The translations under genes and the position numbers were made by a program. A stretch of 64,000 bases of DNA from Streptomyces sp. GS7. Its GTDB lineage: Bacteria > Actinomycetota > Actinomycetes > Streptomycetales > Streptomycetaceae. This document shows, one piece after another, positions 28,156 through 35,991 of the stretch (position 1 is its first letter; each line of letters begins with the position of its first letter). Where the stretch lies: contig NZ_CP047146.1 of NCBI RefSeq assembly GCF_009834125.1, forward strand, positions 8,030,501 to 8,094,500, in the 5' to 3' direction. The notes under the pieces are model-generated. The model saw only the letters and a list, made by a program, of their open reading frames with translations, did not search any database and was not told where the DNA came from.

Positions 28156-28235
28156 CAGGACACCAGTAGCGGCACGCCCGTAGTGGGAGGCCCGTAGTGG
28201 GAGGCCCGCAGCGGCACGCTCGTGACGGGACGCCC
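28152..28235. repeat. Tandem repeat, six 14-bp units
   Basis: Units begin at 28152, 28166, 28180, 28194, 28208 and 28222. Units three and four, GTAGTGGGAGGCCC, are identical, and the others vary (GTAGCGGCACGCCC, GCAGCGGCACGCTC). The first unit contains the stop codon of the upstream membrane protein gene. Confidence 0.8.
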
Positions 28236-28272
28236 CGGAGGGGCACCCCGCGGGCCGGCCCGGTGGCGTGCC

Positions 28273-28304
28273 CCTAGGGCCTGTCCGATGGGTCAGGCCC
28301 TAGG
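28273..28304. terminator. Strong palindromic hairpin
   Basis: CCTAGGGCCTG at 28273-28283 pairs perfectly with CAGGCCCTAGG at 28294-28304 over a 10-nt loop. It lies between the membrane protein and the acetyltransferase genes, and may be a transcription terminator or a dispersed palindromic element. Confidence 0.55.
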
Positions 28305-28354
28305 CTGACGCCCTCAGGTACTCCGCTCGCCGACCGAAGGACGATGACGACGCC

Positions 28355-28912
28355 GTGGACGCAGCCGACGACATAGCCGAACGCACCGCCGTACCGGGCC
28401 GATTGACCGGCGAGCTGATGGTGCGCCACCCCGCGCCGGCGGACCATGCGCGGCTCCAGGTGGCGCTGGCCGGCTGGTGGGGCGGGCTCGGCGGGGAGGC
28501 CGGGGCGCTGCAACGGCAGTTGCTCGTACCGCGGTTGTTCCTGCAGCACTTCGCCGGGACGAGCTTCCTGGTCGAGCGGGCCGACGGGACGCTGCACGCG
28601 TTCCTGATCGGCTTCCTGTCGCAGACGGAACCGGACACCGCGTACATCCACTTCGTGGGAGTGTGCCCCGACGGCAAGCGCGGCGGCGTCGGCAGCGCCC
28701 TCTACCGGCGCTTCTTCGCCCTCGCCCGGGAGGCCGGACGGACCCGGGTCCGCTGCATCACCAGCCCCAACAACCACGACTCGATCGCTTACCACACCCG
28801 TATGGGGTTCCGGCTGGAGCCGGGCGACCGGACCGGGGACGACGGGGTGCCGGTGCACACGGACTACGACGGTCCGGGGCTCGACCGGGTGTCGTTCGTA
28901 AGGGAGTTGTGA
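28355..28912 (+). CDS. GNAT-family N-acetyltransferase
   Basis: A 185-residue protein with the acetyl-CoA fold. The central strand FLIGFLSQTEPDTAYIHFVG leads to the phosphate-binding loop CPDGKRGGVGSALYRRFF (R/Q-x-x-G-x-G/A motif), and the last strand is IAYHTRMGFRLEPGD. The GTG at 28355 has a GAAGGA site. The acceptor substrate is unknown; a small molecule or antibiotic is as likely as a protein. Its 3' end overlaps by 49 bases the opposing secreted-protein gene at 28864. Confidence 0.85.
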   Translation: MDAADDIAERTAVPGRLTGELMVRHPAPADHARLQVALAGWWGGLGGEAGALQRQLLVPRLFLQHFAGTSFLVERADGTLHAFLIGFLSQTEPDTAYIHFVGVCPDGKRGGVGSALYRRFFALAREAGRTRVRCITSPNNHDSIAYHTRMGFRLEPGDRTGDDGVPVHTDYDGPGLDRVSFVREL

Positions 28913-29169
28913 GCGCGGAGCGAGCACCCGGGCACCTGAGCCATCACCACGGTGAGGGTGATGGTCCCCTTGGGCAGATCGGCCAGATACCCGGGAGGTT
29001 CAGCGGTGAAGACGCAGCCGACAGGCTCCGTCGTCCCGCCCGAACCCTTGACGTTCACTTCCACTTGGGACGGGTGGGGTCCTGCCTGCGCCGTGCCCGG
29101 CACAGAAGCTGCGCCAAGTCCGGCTACCGTGGCCAACGACGCGGCCAAGGCTCTCACGCGGTGGTGCAT
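28864..29169 (-). CDS. Small secreted protein
   Basis: A 101-residue protein with a clear Sec signal: MHHRVRALAASLATVAGLGA followed by SVPGTAQA and a predicted cleavage before GPHPSQV. The mature part has about 72 residues and two Cys, possibly a disulfide. I recognise no domain. The ATG at 29169 follows AAGGGGG. The 3' end overlaps the acetyltransferase gene on the opposite strand by 49 bases, which would make antisense RNA if both are transcribed. Function is unknown. Confidence 0.65.
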   Translation of the reverse strand: MHHRVRALAASLATVAGLGAASVPGTAQAGPHPSQVEVNVKGSGGTTEPVGCVFTAEPPGYLADLPKGTITLTVVMAQVPGCSLRAHNSLTNDTRSSPGPS

Positions 29170-29313
29170 GATTCCCCCTTGCTCGTAGCTCCTCGCCGCC
29201 GACAGCGACAAGGTGGTCACGGACAGCCAACCTCCAACGGATAAACGCCCAATAAACAAACGGATTCACATAAATCCGGCCACCATGTCCTGATTCGTGC
29301 GAAAGTCCTGGGT

Positions 29314-29345
29314 GGGCCGTGAGGTAGTCCCACGGGACACGGCCC
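29314..29345 (-). terminator. Hairpin after the MocR gene
   Basis: GGGCCGTG at 29314-29321 pairs with CACGGCCC at 29338-29345, with a nested GTCCC/GGGAC inner pair. It begins 6 bases after the minus-strand stop at 29351. Confidence 0.6.
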
Positions 29346-29350
29346 AGTGG

Positions 29351-30883
29351 TCAGGGGAGCACCCGCAGCAGTGCCTCCAGCGCTCCCGTGAACGCATGGT
29401 CAGGGGGCGTCCCGTAGGCCACGACCAGCCCGTCGAACGGCGCGCTCTCCGTGTCCGTTCCGCCGTGCCGAAACCAGCTCAGGCCCTCCAGTGCCAACCC
29501 CGCACGCTCCGCCGCCCGTACGGTGCTCTCCTCGGTGCCGGGCGGTAGGCGGAGCACCATGTGCAGCCCGGCGGCGATCCCGGTGCCCTCGACGTGCGGT
29601 GCGCGTTCCGCGAGGGCGGCGATGAGCTGGTCGCGGCGGCGCCGGTAGCGCTGCCGCATCCCGCGCAGATGCCGGTCGTACCCGCCGCAGTGGATGAACT
29701 CGGCGAGGGTGAGCTGGTCCAGCGAACCGGACTGCCACTCGCCGGTCGCCTTGACGGCGAGCACCGGGTCGATCAGGCGGTCGGGCACCACCATCCAGGC
29801 CAGCCGCAGCGCCGGGGCCAGGCTCTTGCTCGCGGTGCCGAGATAGACGACGTGGTCGGGGTCCAGCCCCTGGAGGGCGCCGACCGGCTGCCGGTCGTAG
29901 CGGAACTCGCCGTCGTAGTCGTCCTCCAGGATGTAACCCCCGGTGGCACGCGCCCAGTTGACGACGGCGGCCCGGCGGTCGGGGTGCAGCGGCACGCCGG
30001 TGGGGAACTGGTGGGCGGGGGTGAGCAGGGCCGCGCGGACGCCGTCGAGGGACGCCAACCGGGCGGCGTCCGCGCCGTGTTCGTCCACCGGGAGGGGAAC
30101 GGTGCCGAGCCCGGCGCGGGTGATGACGTCACGGTGGAAGGCGAGCCCGTAGGACTCGACGGCGATGCGGGCGGACGGACCCTTGGCGTCGGCGTCGGCG
30201 CTGACGACAACGTCGGCCTCGGCGTCGTGCAGCGCGCGGCAGAGCAGGCCCAGTCCCTGCATGAACCCCGCGCAGACGATGATCCGCTCCGGGTCGGCCC
30301 GTACGCCGCGGGCACGGGCCAGATAGTCGGCGAGCACCGTGCGCAGCTCCGGGCGGCCGGCCGCGGTGCCGTAGCCGAACGCCTCGCTGGGCGCGGCGGA
30401 CAGCGCCCGGCGGGCGGCGGCCAGCCAGGCGGTGCGCGGGAAGGAGGCGACGTCCGGGGTGCCCGGGGTGAGGTCGAAGCGCGGTGCGGCGGCGCGGCGC
30501 CGCGGGCCGGCCGCCAGGCCCGGGGCGCGGCGGGCCACCGCCGTGCTGCCGGCGGCCGGCAGCGGTCGCCCTGTGACTCCGTCCCGTTGGGGGTCCCCCC
30601 GGCGGTTGCTGGGGGAACACCCCCAGGCGACCCGGGTGCCGGAGCCCTGGCGGGCGCTGAGCCAGCCCTCGGCGACCAGCTCGGCATAGGCATCGGCGAC
30701 GGTGTTGCGGGCGATGCCGAGGTCGGTGGCGAGCGAACGGGAGGACGGCAGCCGGGTGCCGGGGGCCAGCCGCCCGGACCGTACGGCGGCGCGCAGTGCG
30801 GCCATCAGGGAGGCCCGCAGCCCGCCCGGACCGGTGAGGTCCAGATGCAGATCCCGCCCGAAAGTGGCCCGCGAATTTGTCAT
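29351..30883 (-). CDS. MocR/PdxR-type regulator (GntR helix-turn-helix fused to aminotransferase)
   Basis: A 510-residue fusion. Residues 1-90 hold the GntR winged helix (GTRLPSSRSLATDLGIARNT, VADAYAELVAEGWL). Residues 140-510 are an aminotransferase-fold domain that binds PLP; the PLP Lys is in YLGTASKSLAPALRLAW. The linker is a low-complexity stretch (WGCSPSNRRGDPQRDGVTG) encoded by a REP-like repeat, at 30588-30632. The start at 30883 gives a 47-bp shared promoter with the gene at 30931. Regulators of this type often control adjacent PLP-related or metabolic genes; here the divergent neighbours are AhpD-like. Confidence 0.9.
   Translation of the reverse strand: MTNSRATFGRDLHLDLTGPGGLRASLMAALRAAVRSGRLAPGTRLPSSRSLATDLGIARNTVADAYAELVAEGWLSARQGSGTRVAWGCSPSNRRGDPQRDGVTGRPLPAAGSTAVARRAPGLAAGPRRRAAAPRFDLTPGTPDVASFPRTAWLAAARRALSAAPSEAFGYGTAAGRPELRTVLADYLARARGVRADPERIIVCAGFMQGLGLLCRALHDAEADVVVSADADAKGPSARIAVESYGLAFHRDVITRAGLGTVPLPVDEHGADAARLASLDGVRAALLTPAHQFPTGVPLHPDRRAAVVNWARATGGYILEDDYDGEFRYDRQPVGALQGLDPDHVVYLGTASKSLAPALRLAWMVVPDRLIDPVLAVKATGEWQSGSLDQLTLAEFIHCGGYDRHLRGMRQRYRRRRDQLIAALAERAPHVEGTGIAAGLHMVLRLPPGTEESTVRAAERAGLALEGLSWFRHGGTDTESAPFDGLVVAYGTPPDHAFTGALEALLRVLP
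30588..30632. repeat. REP-like palindrome inside the MocR gene
   Basis: A copy of the TGGGGG-(CC)...GCTGGGGGAA palindrome seen at 206-263. It lies in frame in the linker between the DNA-binding and aminotransferase domains of the MocR-type regulator, encoding part of the residues WGCSPSNRRGDPQRD. The repeat keeps the reading frame. Confidence 0.55.
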
Positions 30884-30930
30884 GGAAGTGGACCATACCG
30901 CTGCGCCACTCGCGCCGTAGCGTGGTGTCC

Positions 30931-31434
30931 ATGACGAACGGGAACGCATCATCCGCACCGCCGGACACCTCCGGCACGCACCATGGGCACGGCCCCCGCA
31001 TGCGGTGGGCCGCGCTCGCCCCGGAGGCGTTCAAGGCCATGGTCGCGCTGGACGCCGCCGCCACGAAGGGCCTGGACCCGGCCCTGGTCGAGCTGGTCAG
31101 GATCCGCGCCTCGCAGCTCAACAAGTGCGCCTACTGCCTCGACATGCACATCACCGACGCCCGCAAGGCCGGGGAGACCGAGGAGCGCATCCACCTCCTC
31201 AACGCCTGGGAGGAGGCGGCCGGTTACTACACCGAGCGCGAGCGGGCGGCCCTGGCGCTGACCGAGGCCGTCACAGTGCTGACTGGGGGAGGCTTCGTCC
31301 CCGACGCCGTCTACGAGCGGGCCGCCGCCCACTTCGACGAGGCCGAACTGGCCCATCTGATCGCCCTGATCACCACCATCAACGCCTGGAACCGCTTCGG
31401 CGTGGCCACGCGCATGACCCCGGGGCAGGGGTGA
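30931..31434 (+). CDS. Carboxymuconolactone decarboxylase/AhpD-like protein 1
   Basis: A 167-residue protein whose active-site motif CAYCLDMH is the CxxCxxxH of AhpD-type alkylhydroperoxidases and related all-helical oxidoreductases. An N-terminal extension of about 30 residues precedes the core. It starts with ATG at 30931, diverging from the MocR regulator. A paralogue lies 4 bases downstream. The two proteins share AGxxEAGD/AWEEA and RERAALALxEAVTVLT. The substrate is unknown; peroxide reduction and carboxymuconolactone-like activity are both possible. Confidence 0.85.
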   Translation: MTNGNASSAPPDTSGTHHGHGPRMRWAALAPEAFKAMVALDAAATKGLDPALVELVRIRASQLNKCAYCLDMHITDARKAGETEERIHLLNAWEEAAGYYTERERAALALTEAVTVLTGGGFVPDAVYERAAAHFDEAELAHLIALITTINAWNRFGVATRMTPGQG

Positions 31435-31438
31435 CCCG

Positions 31439-31888
31439 ATGAGCCGGCGGATGAAGATCTGGGGCCTGCTCCCCGAGTTCGGCAAGGCCCAGCTCAGGCT
31501 GACCATGGCCGCCAAGAAGGGCCTGGGCGACCCGGTCCTGGTCGAGCTGGTCGTGCTGCGCGCCTCGCAGGTCAACCGGTGCGCGTTCTGCATCGACATG
31601 CATGTCAGGAACCTCCGCGAGGCCGGGGTGAGCCCGCGGCGGATCGATCTGCTGCCCGCGTGGGAGGAGGCCGGCGACCTCTACTCCGAGCGCGAGCGGG
31701 CGGCCCTGGCGCTCGCGGAGGCGGTCACGGTGCTGACCGACGGCCACGTCCCCGACGCCGTCTACGAGCGGGCCGCCGCCCAGTTCACCGAGGCCGAACT
31801 GGCCCATCTGATCGCCGTGATCGTCGCGATCAACAACTGGAACCGGGTCAATGTCACGGTGCGCCAGCCCCCGGGGGAGGAGCTGTGA
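31439..31888 (+). CDS. Carboxymuconolactone decarboxylase/AhpD-like protein 2
   Basis: A 149-residue tandem paralogue of the previous gene. The active-site motif is CAFCIDMH, and the stretches RRIDLLPAWEEAGDLYSERE and AELAHLIAVIVAINNWNRVN are conserved with the first copy. The ATG at 31439 lies 4 bases after the first copy's stop, so they are likely co-transcribed. The stop overlaps the GTG of the PEP-mutase-like gene by 4 nt. Two homologous subunits could form a heteromer. Confidence 0.85.
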   Translation: MSRRMKIWGLLPEFGKAQLRLTMAAKKGLGDPVLVELVVLRASQVNRCAFCIDMHVRNLREAGVSPRRIDLLPAWEEAGDLYSERERAALALAEAVTVLTDGHVPDAVYERAAAQFTEAELAHLIAVIVAINNWNRVNVTVRQPPGEEL

Positions 31889-32631
31889 CCGCCGGCACCG
31901 GGCCCACGGCCGCGGCGGCGCTGCGCGCCCTCCACCACGGCCGGCGGCCGGGCGACCCGCTGATCCTCCCCACCGTCTGGGACGCCGCGGCCGCCCGGGT
32001 CTTCGCCGACGCCGGCTTCCCCGCCCTCGCGACGCCGAGCGCGGGCATCGCCGCGTCCCTCGGGTACGCGGACGGCGAGACCCCTGCCGACGAGATGTTC
32101 GCGGCGATCGCCCGGATCGTACGGGCCGTGGACGTGCCGGTGACGGCGGACGTGGAGGCCGGATACGGGCTGTCCGCGAAGGAGTTGGTGGGCCGCCTCG
32201 CGGACTCCGGGGCGGTCGGCTGCAACCTGGAGGACTCCGACCACGCCTCCGGCGCCCTCCGCGACCCGCGGGAGCAGGCGGAGTGGCTGGCCGAGGTCCG
32301 CGCCGCGGCGGGCGACGCCCTGGTCGTCAACGCCCGGGTCGACACCTTCCTGCGCGGCGACACCGGTACCGCGGCGGCCGTCGAGCGCGCCCGCCTCTAC
32401 GCCGAGGCCGGCGCCGACTGCATCTACCCCATCCTGGCGCCGCCCGCGCTGCTGCCCGAACTGTCCGCGGCCATCACCCTGCCGCTCAACGCGCTGGCCG
32501 TGTCCGACGGTCCGTCACCCCGTGAACTGGGCGCCCTGGGCGCGGCCCGGATCACCTTCGGCGGCGGCCTCCAGCGCCGGGCGACCGCGGCGCTGGCGCT
32601 GGTGGCCGAGCGGCTGCTGGACGGCAACTGA
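31885..32631 (+). CDS. Isocitrate lyase/PEP mutase superfamily protein
   Basis: A 248-residue TIM-barrel enzyme. The signature DVEAGYGLSAKELVGRLADS and the following GCNLEDSDH match the Mg-binding part of PEP mutase and 2-methylisocitrate lyase-like enzymes. NARVDTFLRG and PLNALAVSDGPS are further barrel strands. The catalytic KKCGH of true isocitrate lyases is not visible, so a carboxy-C-C bond lyase on another 2-oxo acid is more likely. It ends an operon that starts with the AhpD-like genes, by a 4-nt overlap. Confidence 0.8.
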   Translation: MTAGTGPTAAAALRALHHGRRPGDPLILPTVWDAAAARVFADAGFPALATPSAGIAASLGYADGETPADEMFAAIARIVRAVDVPVTADVEAGYGLSAKELVGRLADSGAVGCNLEDSDHASGALRDPREQAEWLAEVRAAAGDALVVNARVDTFLRGDTGTAAAVERARLYAEAGADCIYPILAPPALLPELSAAITLPLNALAVSDGPSPRELGALGAARITFGGGLQRRATAALALVAERLLDGN

Positions 32632-32679
32632 CGCTGTGGGCACGGGGGTTGGCGGGTAGGGAACCCTGAGCCGGCGGAG

Positions 32680-33087
32680 AAGAAACCGATCGCCTTCCGG
32701 CCTGAGGCCGCGCAGCCGTATGACGACCGGTGCCTTTCCTGGAAGTGCGACGCGCAGACGGTGAGCATCTGGACCACCGCCGACCGCCTCAAGAACGTCG
32801 CCTTCGTCTGCTCGCCCGATGCGCTCAAAACGCTGCAGGCACACCGCAGGGGAGAATCCGACTTGATCCAGCGCGACGGCGTGTTCTACCTGATCGCCAC
32901 GTGCGAAATCCCTGAGGCCGAACAGTACGAGCCGGACGGGTTCATCGGCGTGGACCTCGGCATCGCCAACATCGCCACCACCTCCACCGGCTACAAGGCT
33001 GCCGGGCGCGGCCTGAACCGGCACGCCCGGAAGGGCGAGGCTGCGTGGACTGCGGGGCGTGAGTCACGCGTCCCTGCCACCCCATAG
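32680..33087 (+). pseudogene. tnpB remnant (IS200/IS605 family), internal deletion
   Basis: The frame after the PEP-mutase-like stop reads RPEAAQPYDDRCLSW and then VSIWTTADRLKNVAFV, which match the middle of TnpB. It continues to the RuvC-I block PDGFIGVDLGIANIATTST and then jumps to a tail, KGEAAWTAGRESRVPATP, of the type found at the C-terminus of Streptomyces copies. The Cys-rich zinc ribbon and RuvC-II/III are gone. The N-terminal third is also missing. It cannot encode a functional nuclease. Confidence 0.85.
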
Positions 33088-33170
33088 GGGTGTCTGGACG
33101 GAGGAGCCCACCCAGCAGCCAGTTGGGCACTACCTCCAAGCCCGGTCCTTTAGGACCGGGGCAAGTTGAC
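33088..33170 (+). mobile_element. Right end of IS200/IS605-type element with omega-RNA hairpin
   Basis: Downstream of the tnpB remnant is a perfect hairpin, CCCGGTCC-TTTA-GGACCGGG at 33141-33160, followed by GCAAGTTGAC to 33170. This is the usual right end of such elements, where the transposon-encoded guide RNA ends. The next 16-20 bases would be its guide segment. With TnpB broken, any RNA from here could be inert or an inherited regulatory RNA. Confidence 0.75.
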
Positions 33171-33171
33171 C

Positions 33172-33270
33172 TTCGCCGGGGAGACCGCGGGCAAGGTGTG
33201 CGGGCAGGCCGCCGACGCGGCGTTCACCGACGCGCCCGGCACCCTCCGGGAGCCGGCCGACCCGGCCTGA
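33172..33270 (+). pseudogene. C-terminal fragment of an unidentified gene
   Basis: From the element's right end one frame runs to TGA at 33268: FAGETAGKVCGQAADAAFTD and then TLREPADPA. It looks like a codon-biased protein tail with no start codon, so a gene probably was interrupted by the element. I do not recognise the parent gene. Confidence 0.45.
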
Positions 33271-33310
33271 CGTCCCGCGCCGGCGCATGCTGGCCGCCCT
33301 AGGATGAGTC

Positions 33311-34060
33311 ATGCTCTCCCTCGTCGTGGCGCCCTGGCGGCGCCCCCCGGTGGTCCTGCGCAACGCTGACGTCCCGCACGAGGCGGCCAGCACCATGAAG
33401 GTCGCCGTGCTGGCCGCCCTCTACCGCGGCGGACTGGACCTGGACCGGCAGATCCCGGTGGTCAACCGCTTCGCCTCCGCCGCGGGCGGCACCTTCGCCA
33501 ACTCCCGGGCGGGCGACAGCGATCCGGAGCCCTGGGAGCTGCTGGGCGGCACCGCGTCGCTGCGCTGGCTCGCCGGGCGGATGGTCAGCCACTCCTCCAA
33601 CCTGGCGACCAACCTCTGCCTGGCGCACGTGGGGCGGGAGGCGGTGGCCGACGTGTGGCGGCGGGCCGGCGCGTCCGCCGGCACCGACACCCCGCGCGGC
33701 GTCGAGGACCGGCCGGCCCGCGCCGCCGGCATCTTCAACCGGGTCACCGCACACGACCTGGTCCGGCTGCTGGAGTCGCTGGAGCCGGAGGTGCTGGGCC
33801 TGCTGGAGGACAACGCCCACGGGGTGGACGTGGCCGCGGGCCTGCCGCCCGGCACCCGGCTGGCCAGCAAGAACGGCTGGATCACGGGGGTACGGAACTG
33901 CGCCGCCGTGGTCCACCCGCCCGACGCCGCCCCGTACACCCTCGCGGTCTGCTACACCGGCCCGCTCGCCAACGGGCAGGACACCGGCGACCCGGCCGCC
34001 CGGCTGCTGGCGCGGGTGTCGGCCCGCGTCTGGCGGGCGCGGCACCGGCTGACGGCGTGA
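33311..34060 (+). CDS. Class A beta-lactamase-fold serine hydrolase
   Basis: A 249-residue protein with SxxK in EAASTMKVAVLAAL, SxN in SHSSNLATNL and KTG-equivalent KNG in LASKNGWITGV. No signal peptide is present, and the family's usual N-terminal strands look short, so it may be cytoplasmic or N-terminally truncated. The ATG at 33311 is fixed by an in-frame stop six bases upstream and has AGGATGAG before it. The short family members in Streptomyces are not proven beta-lactamases. Confidence 0.75.
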   Translation: MLSLVVAPWRRPPVVLRNADVPHEAASTMKVAVLAALYRGGLDLDRQIPVVNRFASAAGGTFANSRAGDSDPEPWELLGGTASLRWLAGRMVSHSSNLATNLCLAHVGREAVADVWRRAGASAGTDTPRGVEDRPARAAGIFNRVTAHDLVRLLESLEPEVLGLLEDNAHGVDVAAGLPPGTRLASKNGWITGVRNCAAVVHPPDAAPYTLAVCYTGPLANGQDTGDPAARLLARVSARVWRARHRLTA

Positions 34061-34115
34061 ACCGGCCGGCGTACCGGGCCCGCTGGGGCTCGGTGCGCCG
34101 GCCGGCTCGGGCCGC

Positions 34116-35300
34116 CTACTGCTGGGCGGCGAACTTCTGGCTCAGGGTGGTGAAGACCTCCTGCGCCTCCGGGCCCAGGTGCGGGCCGGCCAGCCAGGTG
34201 TGCTGGCCGTTGCTGATGGAGGTGTTGGACACCAGGGTCAGCTTGCCGCCGCGGTTGACGAACCAGCCGCCGCCGGACGAACCGCCCGTCATCGTGCAGC
34301 CGATGCGGTCCATGGGGGGCATGTTCCGCTCCATGGTGAGGCGGTCGGGCCGGTCCAGGCAGCTCATCATGCGCGCGCCGTCGTAGGGCGCCGCGGCCGG
34401 GTAGCCGAACGCCTTCAGCGAGCCGATGCCTTCCGCGTACGGGGAGTTGAACCAGATCTGGGCGGCGGCGCCGACGGTCTCCTCAAGGGACTTGCCGTTG
34501 CCGTTCTCCGGCTTGACGTGCATCACGGCGAAGTCGTAGACGGAGCCGTCGTTGCCTTTCTCGCCGCCCATGCTGATCCACTGGTTGGACGTGTTGACCC
34601 AGTCGGCCCAGAACTTGCCGTACGGCATCATCTCCGCGGCCGTCGTGTTGTTGAGCTGGTTCGCCGGCACACCGTTGTCGTTGAACGACGGGACGAAGAC
34701 GATGTTGCGCATCCAGCCGCCCTGCTTGCCGGTGTGGACGCAGTGGCCGGCGGTCCAGACGAGGTTGGACTTTCCGGGGTGTGCCGGGTCCTCGACGATC
34801 GTGCCGGAGCAGACCATCGGGCCCTTGGGGCTGTCGAAGAAGATCTTGCCGATCGGGGCCATGTTGCGGTGGTACGGGCGGACGACCTCCTGGGCGGTGA
34901 CCGGTGCCTTCGGCCCCGGGGCGGGGACGTCGGACTGGTCGCCCAGAGCGGCGTCCTGTACGCCGACGTCCGGTGCGGACTTGGCCTGGGCCAGCCGCTC
35001 CGGGTTCCAGTGGTCCTTGATGATCGGGTTGGCGAAGTCCTGCGCCCGGCGGGACCACTTGTCCCAGTTCTTCCAGCCGCCGTCCTTCCACTTCTTCAGG
35101 TCGCCGATGCTGGTCGGCAGGCCGCCCGGGTGCTTCTGGCCGGCGGACGAACTGCCGGGCGCGGCCGAGGCGTTGTTGTCGGTGGGGCCGCAGGCGGTGG
35201 CGGTGAGCGCGAGCAGCGCGGCCGTCGCGGCGGCGGCAGCGGTGGAGCGGCGGACACGGGACCTGGACGGCGTGGATATCCCGGACGGTCGAGACGGCAT
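34116..35300 (-). CDS. Secreted trypsin-like serine peptidase, lipoprotein-type
   Basis: A 394-residue protein with a signal peptide and lipobox ending in Cys (LLALTATAC), so it is expected to be lipid-anchored or secreted. The chymotrypsin-fold catalytic His is in VWTAGHCVH, Asp in SVYDFAVMH, and Ser in GGSSGGGWF, which replaces the usual GDSGG. A Trp/Lys-rich N-terminal region (DLKKWKDGGWKNWDKW) is unusual. The start at 35300 agrees with the signal. Substrate unknown. Confidence 0.85.
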   Translation of the reverse strand: MPSRPSGISTPSRSRVRRSTAAAAATAALLALTATACGPTDNNASAAPGSSSAGQKHPGGLPTSIGDLKKWKDGGWKNWDKWSRRAQDFANPIIKDHWNPERLAQAKSAPDVGVQDAALGDQSDVPAPGPKAPVTAQEVVRPYHRNMAPIGKIFFDSPKGPMVCSGTIVEDPAHPGKSNLVWTAGHCVHTGKQGGWMRNIVFVPSFNDNGVPANQLNNTTAAEMMPYGKFWADWVNTSNQWISMGGEKGNDGSVYDFAVMHVKPENGNGKSLEETVGAAAQIWFNSPYAEGIGSLKAFGYPAAAPYDGARMMSCLDRPDRLTMERNMPPMDRIGCTMTGGSSGGGWFVNRGGKLTLVSNTSISNGQHTWLAGPHLGPEAQEVFTTLSQKFAAQQ

Positions 35301-35428
35301 GGAGCGTTCCCCCCTGATACGGACCGGCGCCGGTGGTGCGCGCCGTTTCTGTCATGCCCCTGTTGGGGCTGCGCTCTACTATGCCGTCACGGCACGGTGG
35401 CGGGGCAGCGGGGGTGGCGGCCCACCGG

Positions 35429-35722
35429 TCAGATGTGGTGCGCCCGCGGATCCCGGCGCGCGACGGCGTGCGCCCGTCCCCGCGCACCCGCCCCGGCACC
35501 CGCCCCCGCCGCGACTCCGGCCCCGGCCCCGGCCCTGGCAGCGACCCCGGCGCCGACCGCGTGCCGGAACTCCTCGATCTGCTCGCGGGTCGGATACCAC
35601 TTCTTGTCGCAGCGGTGGCACCACCACCGCCAGTTGTCCCAGTGCACTTCGGTGGTCGTGGTGTCCCTCCACAACGGGTCGTCGCAGTCGGGGGTGGGGC
35701 ACTTCGGCGGCGGCAGCGGCAT
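35429..35722 (-). CDS. Zinc-ribbon protein
   Basis: A 97-residue protein. KCPTPDCDDPLW and WWCHRCDKKW supply a C-x4-C and C-x2-C pair, a four-Cys zinc ribbon. A Gly/Ala-rich C-terminal half (AGAGAGVAAG) looks like a tail. The ATG at 35722 was preferred because the earlier in-frame GTG at 35875 adds unconvincing residues. The start lies 31 bases from a perfect 28-bp palindrome at 35753-35780. A nucleic acid or protein-binding role is inferred from the fold. Confidence 0.65.
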   Translation of the reverse strand: MPLPPPKCPTPDCDDPLWRDTTTTEVHWDNWRWWCHRCDKKWYPTREQIEEFRHAVGAGVAARAGAGAGVAAGAGAGAGARGRAHAVARRDPRAHHI

Positions 35723-35752
35723 GGTCCTAGCCTGGGCCGCCGACCGCGGCCC

Positions 35753-35780
35753 GGATGGTGCGCCACGTGGCGCACCATCC
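35753..35780. promoter_or_regulatory. Perfect 28-bp palindrome
   Basis: GGATGGTGCGCCAC at 35753-35766 is followed at once by its exact reverse complement, GTGGCGCACCATCC at 35767-35780. It lies in the 269-bp spacer between the zinc-ribbon gene and the NRPS-like gene, and could be an operator for a dimeric or tetrameric repressor or a cruciform. It has no loop, so it makes a poor terminator. Confidence 0.55.
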
Positions 35781-35991
35781 GATCGGGTGAGGGCCCCGCC
35801 ACGGATGTGACGGACCGGCTCCGTACAGGGGCACCGGCCGCGGACGTGCCACGGACGTGCCGCGGAACGGCCCACGGCGGCGCCGGAAGATCGTCCGCCA
35901 CCGGTCCGCGCCTGCGAGCACCCTGCTCCGGCGGCCCGCGGCGGCTCGGAGCGGAAATGCGATCACGGGTGATCGGCGCTGCGATGGAGGC

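Noticed and set aside
28152..28235. Possible CRISPR array of 14-bp repeats
   Set aside because: Units are contiguous with no unique spacers and are too short.
33311..34060. Expected classic secreted class A beta-lactamase
   Set aside because: Core motifs fit but no signal peptide is present and the N-terminus is short, so antibiotic resistance is not claimed.
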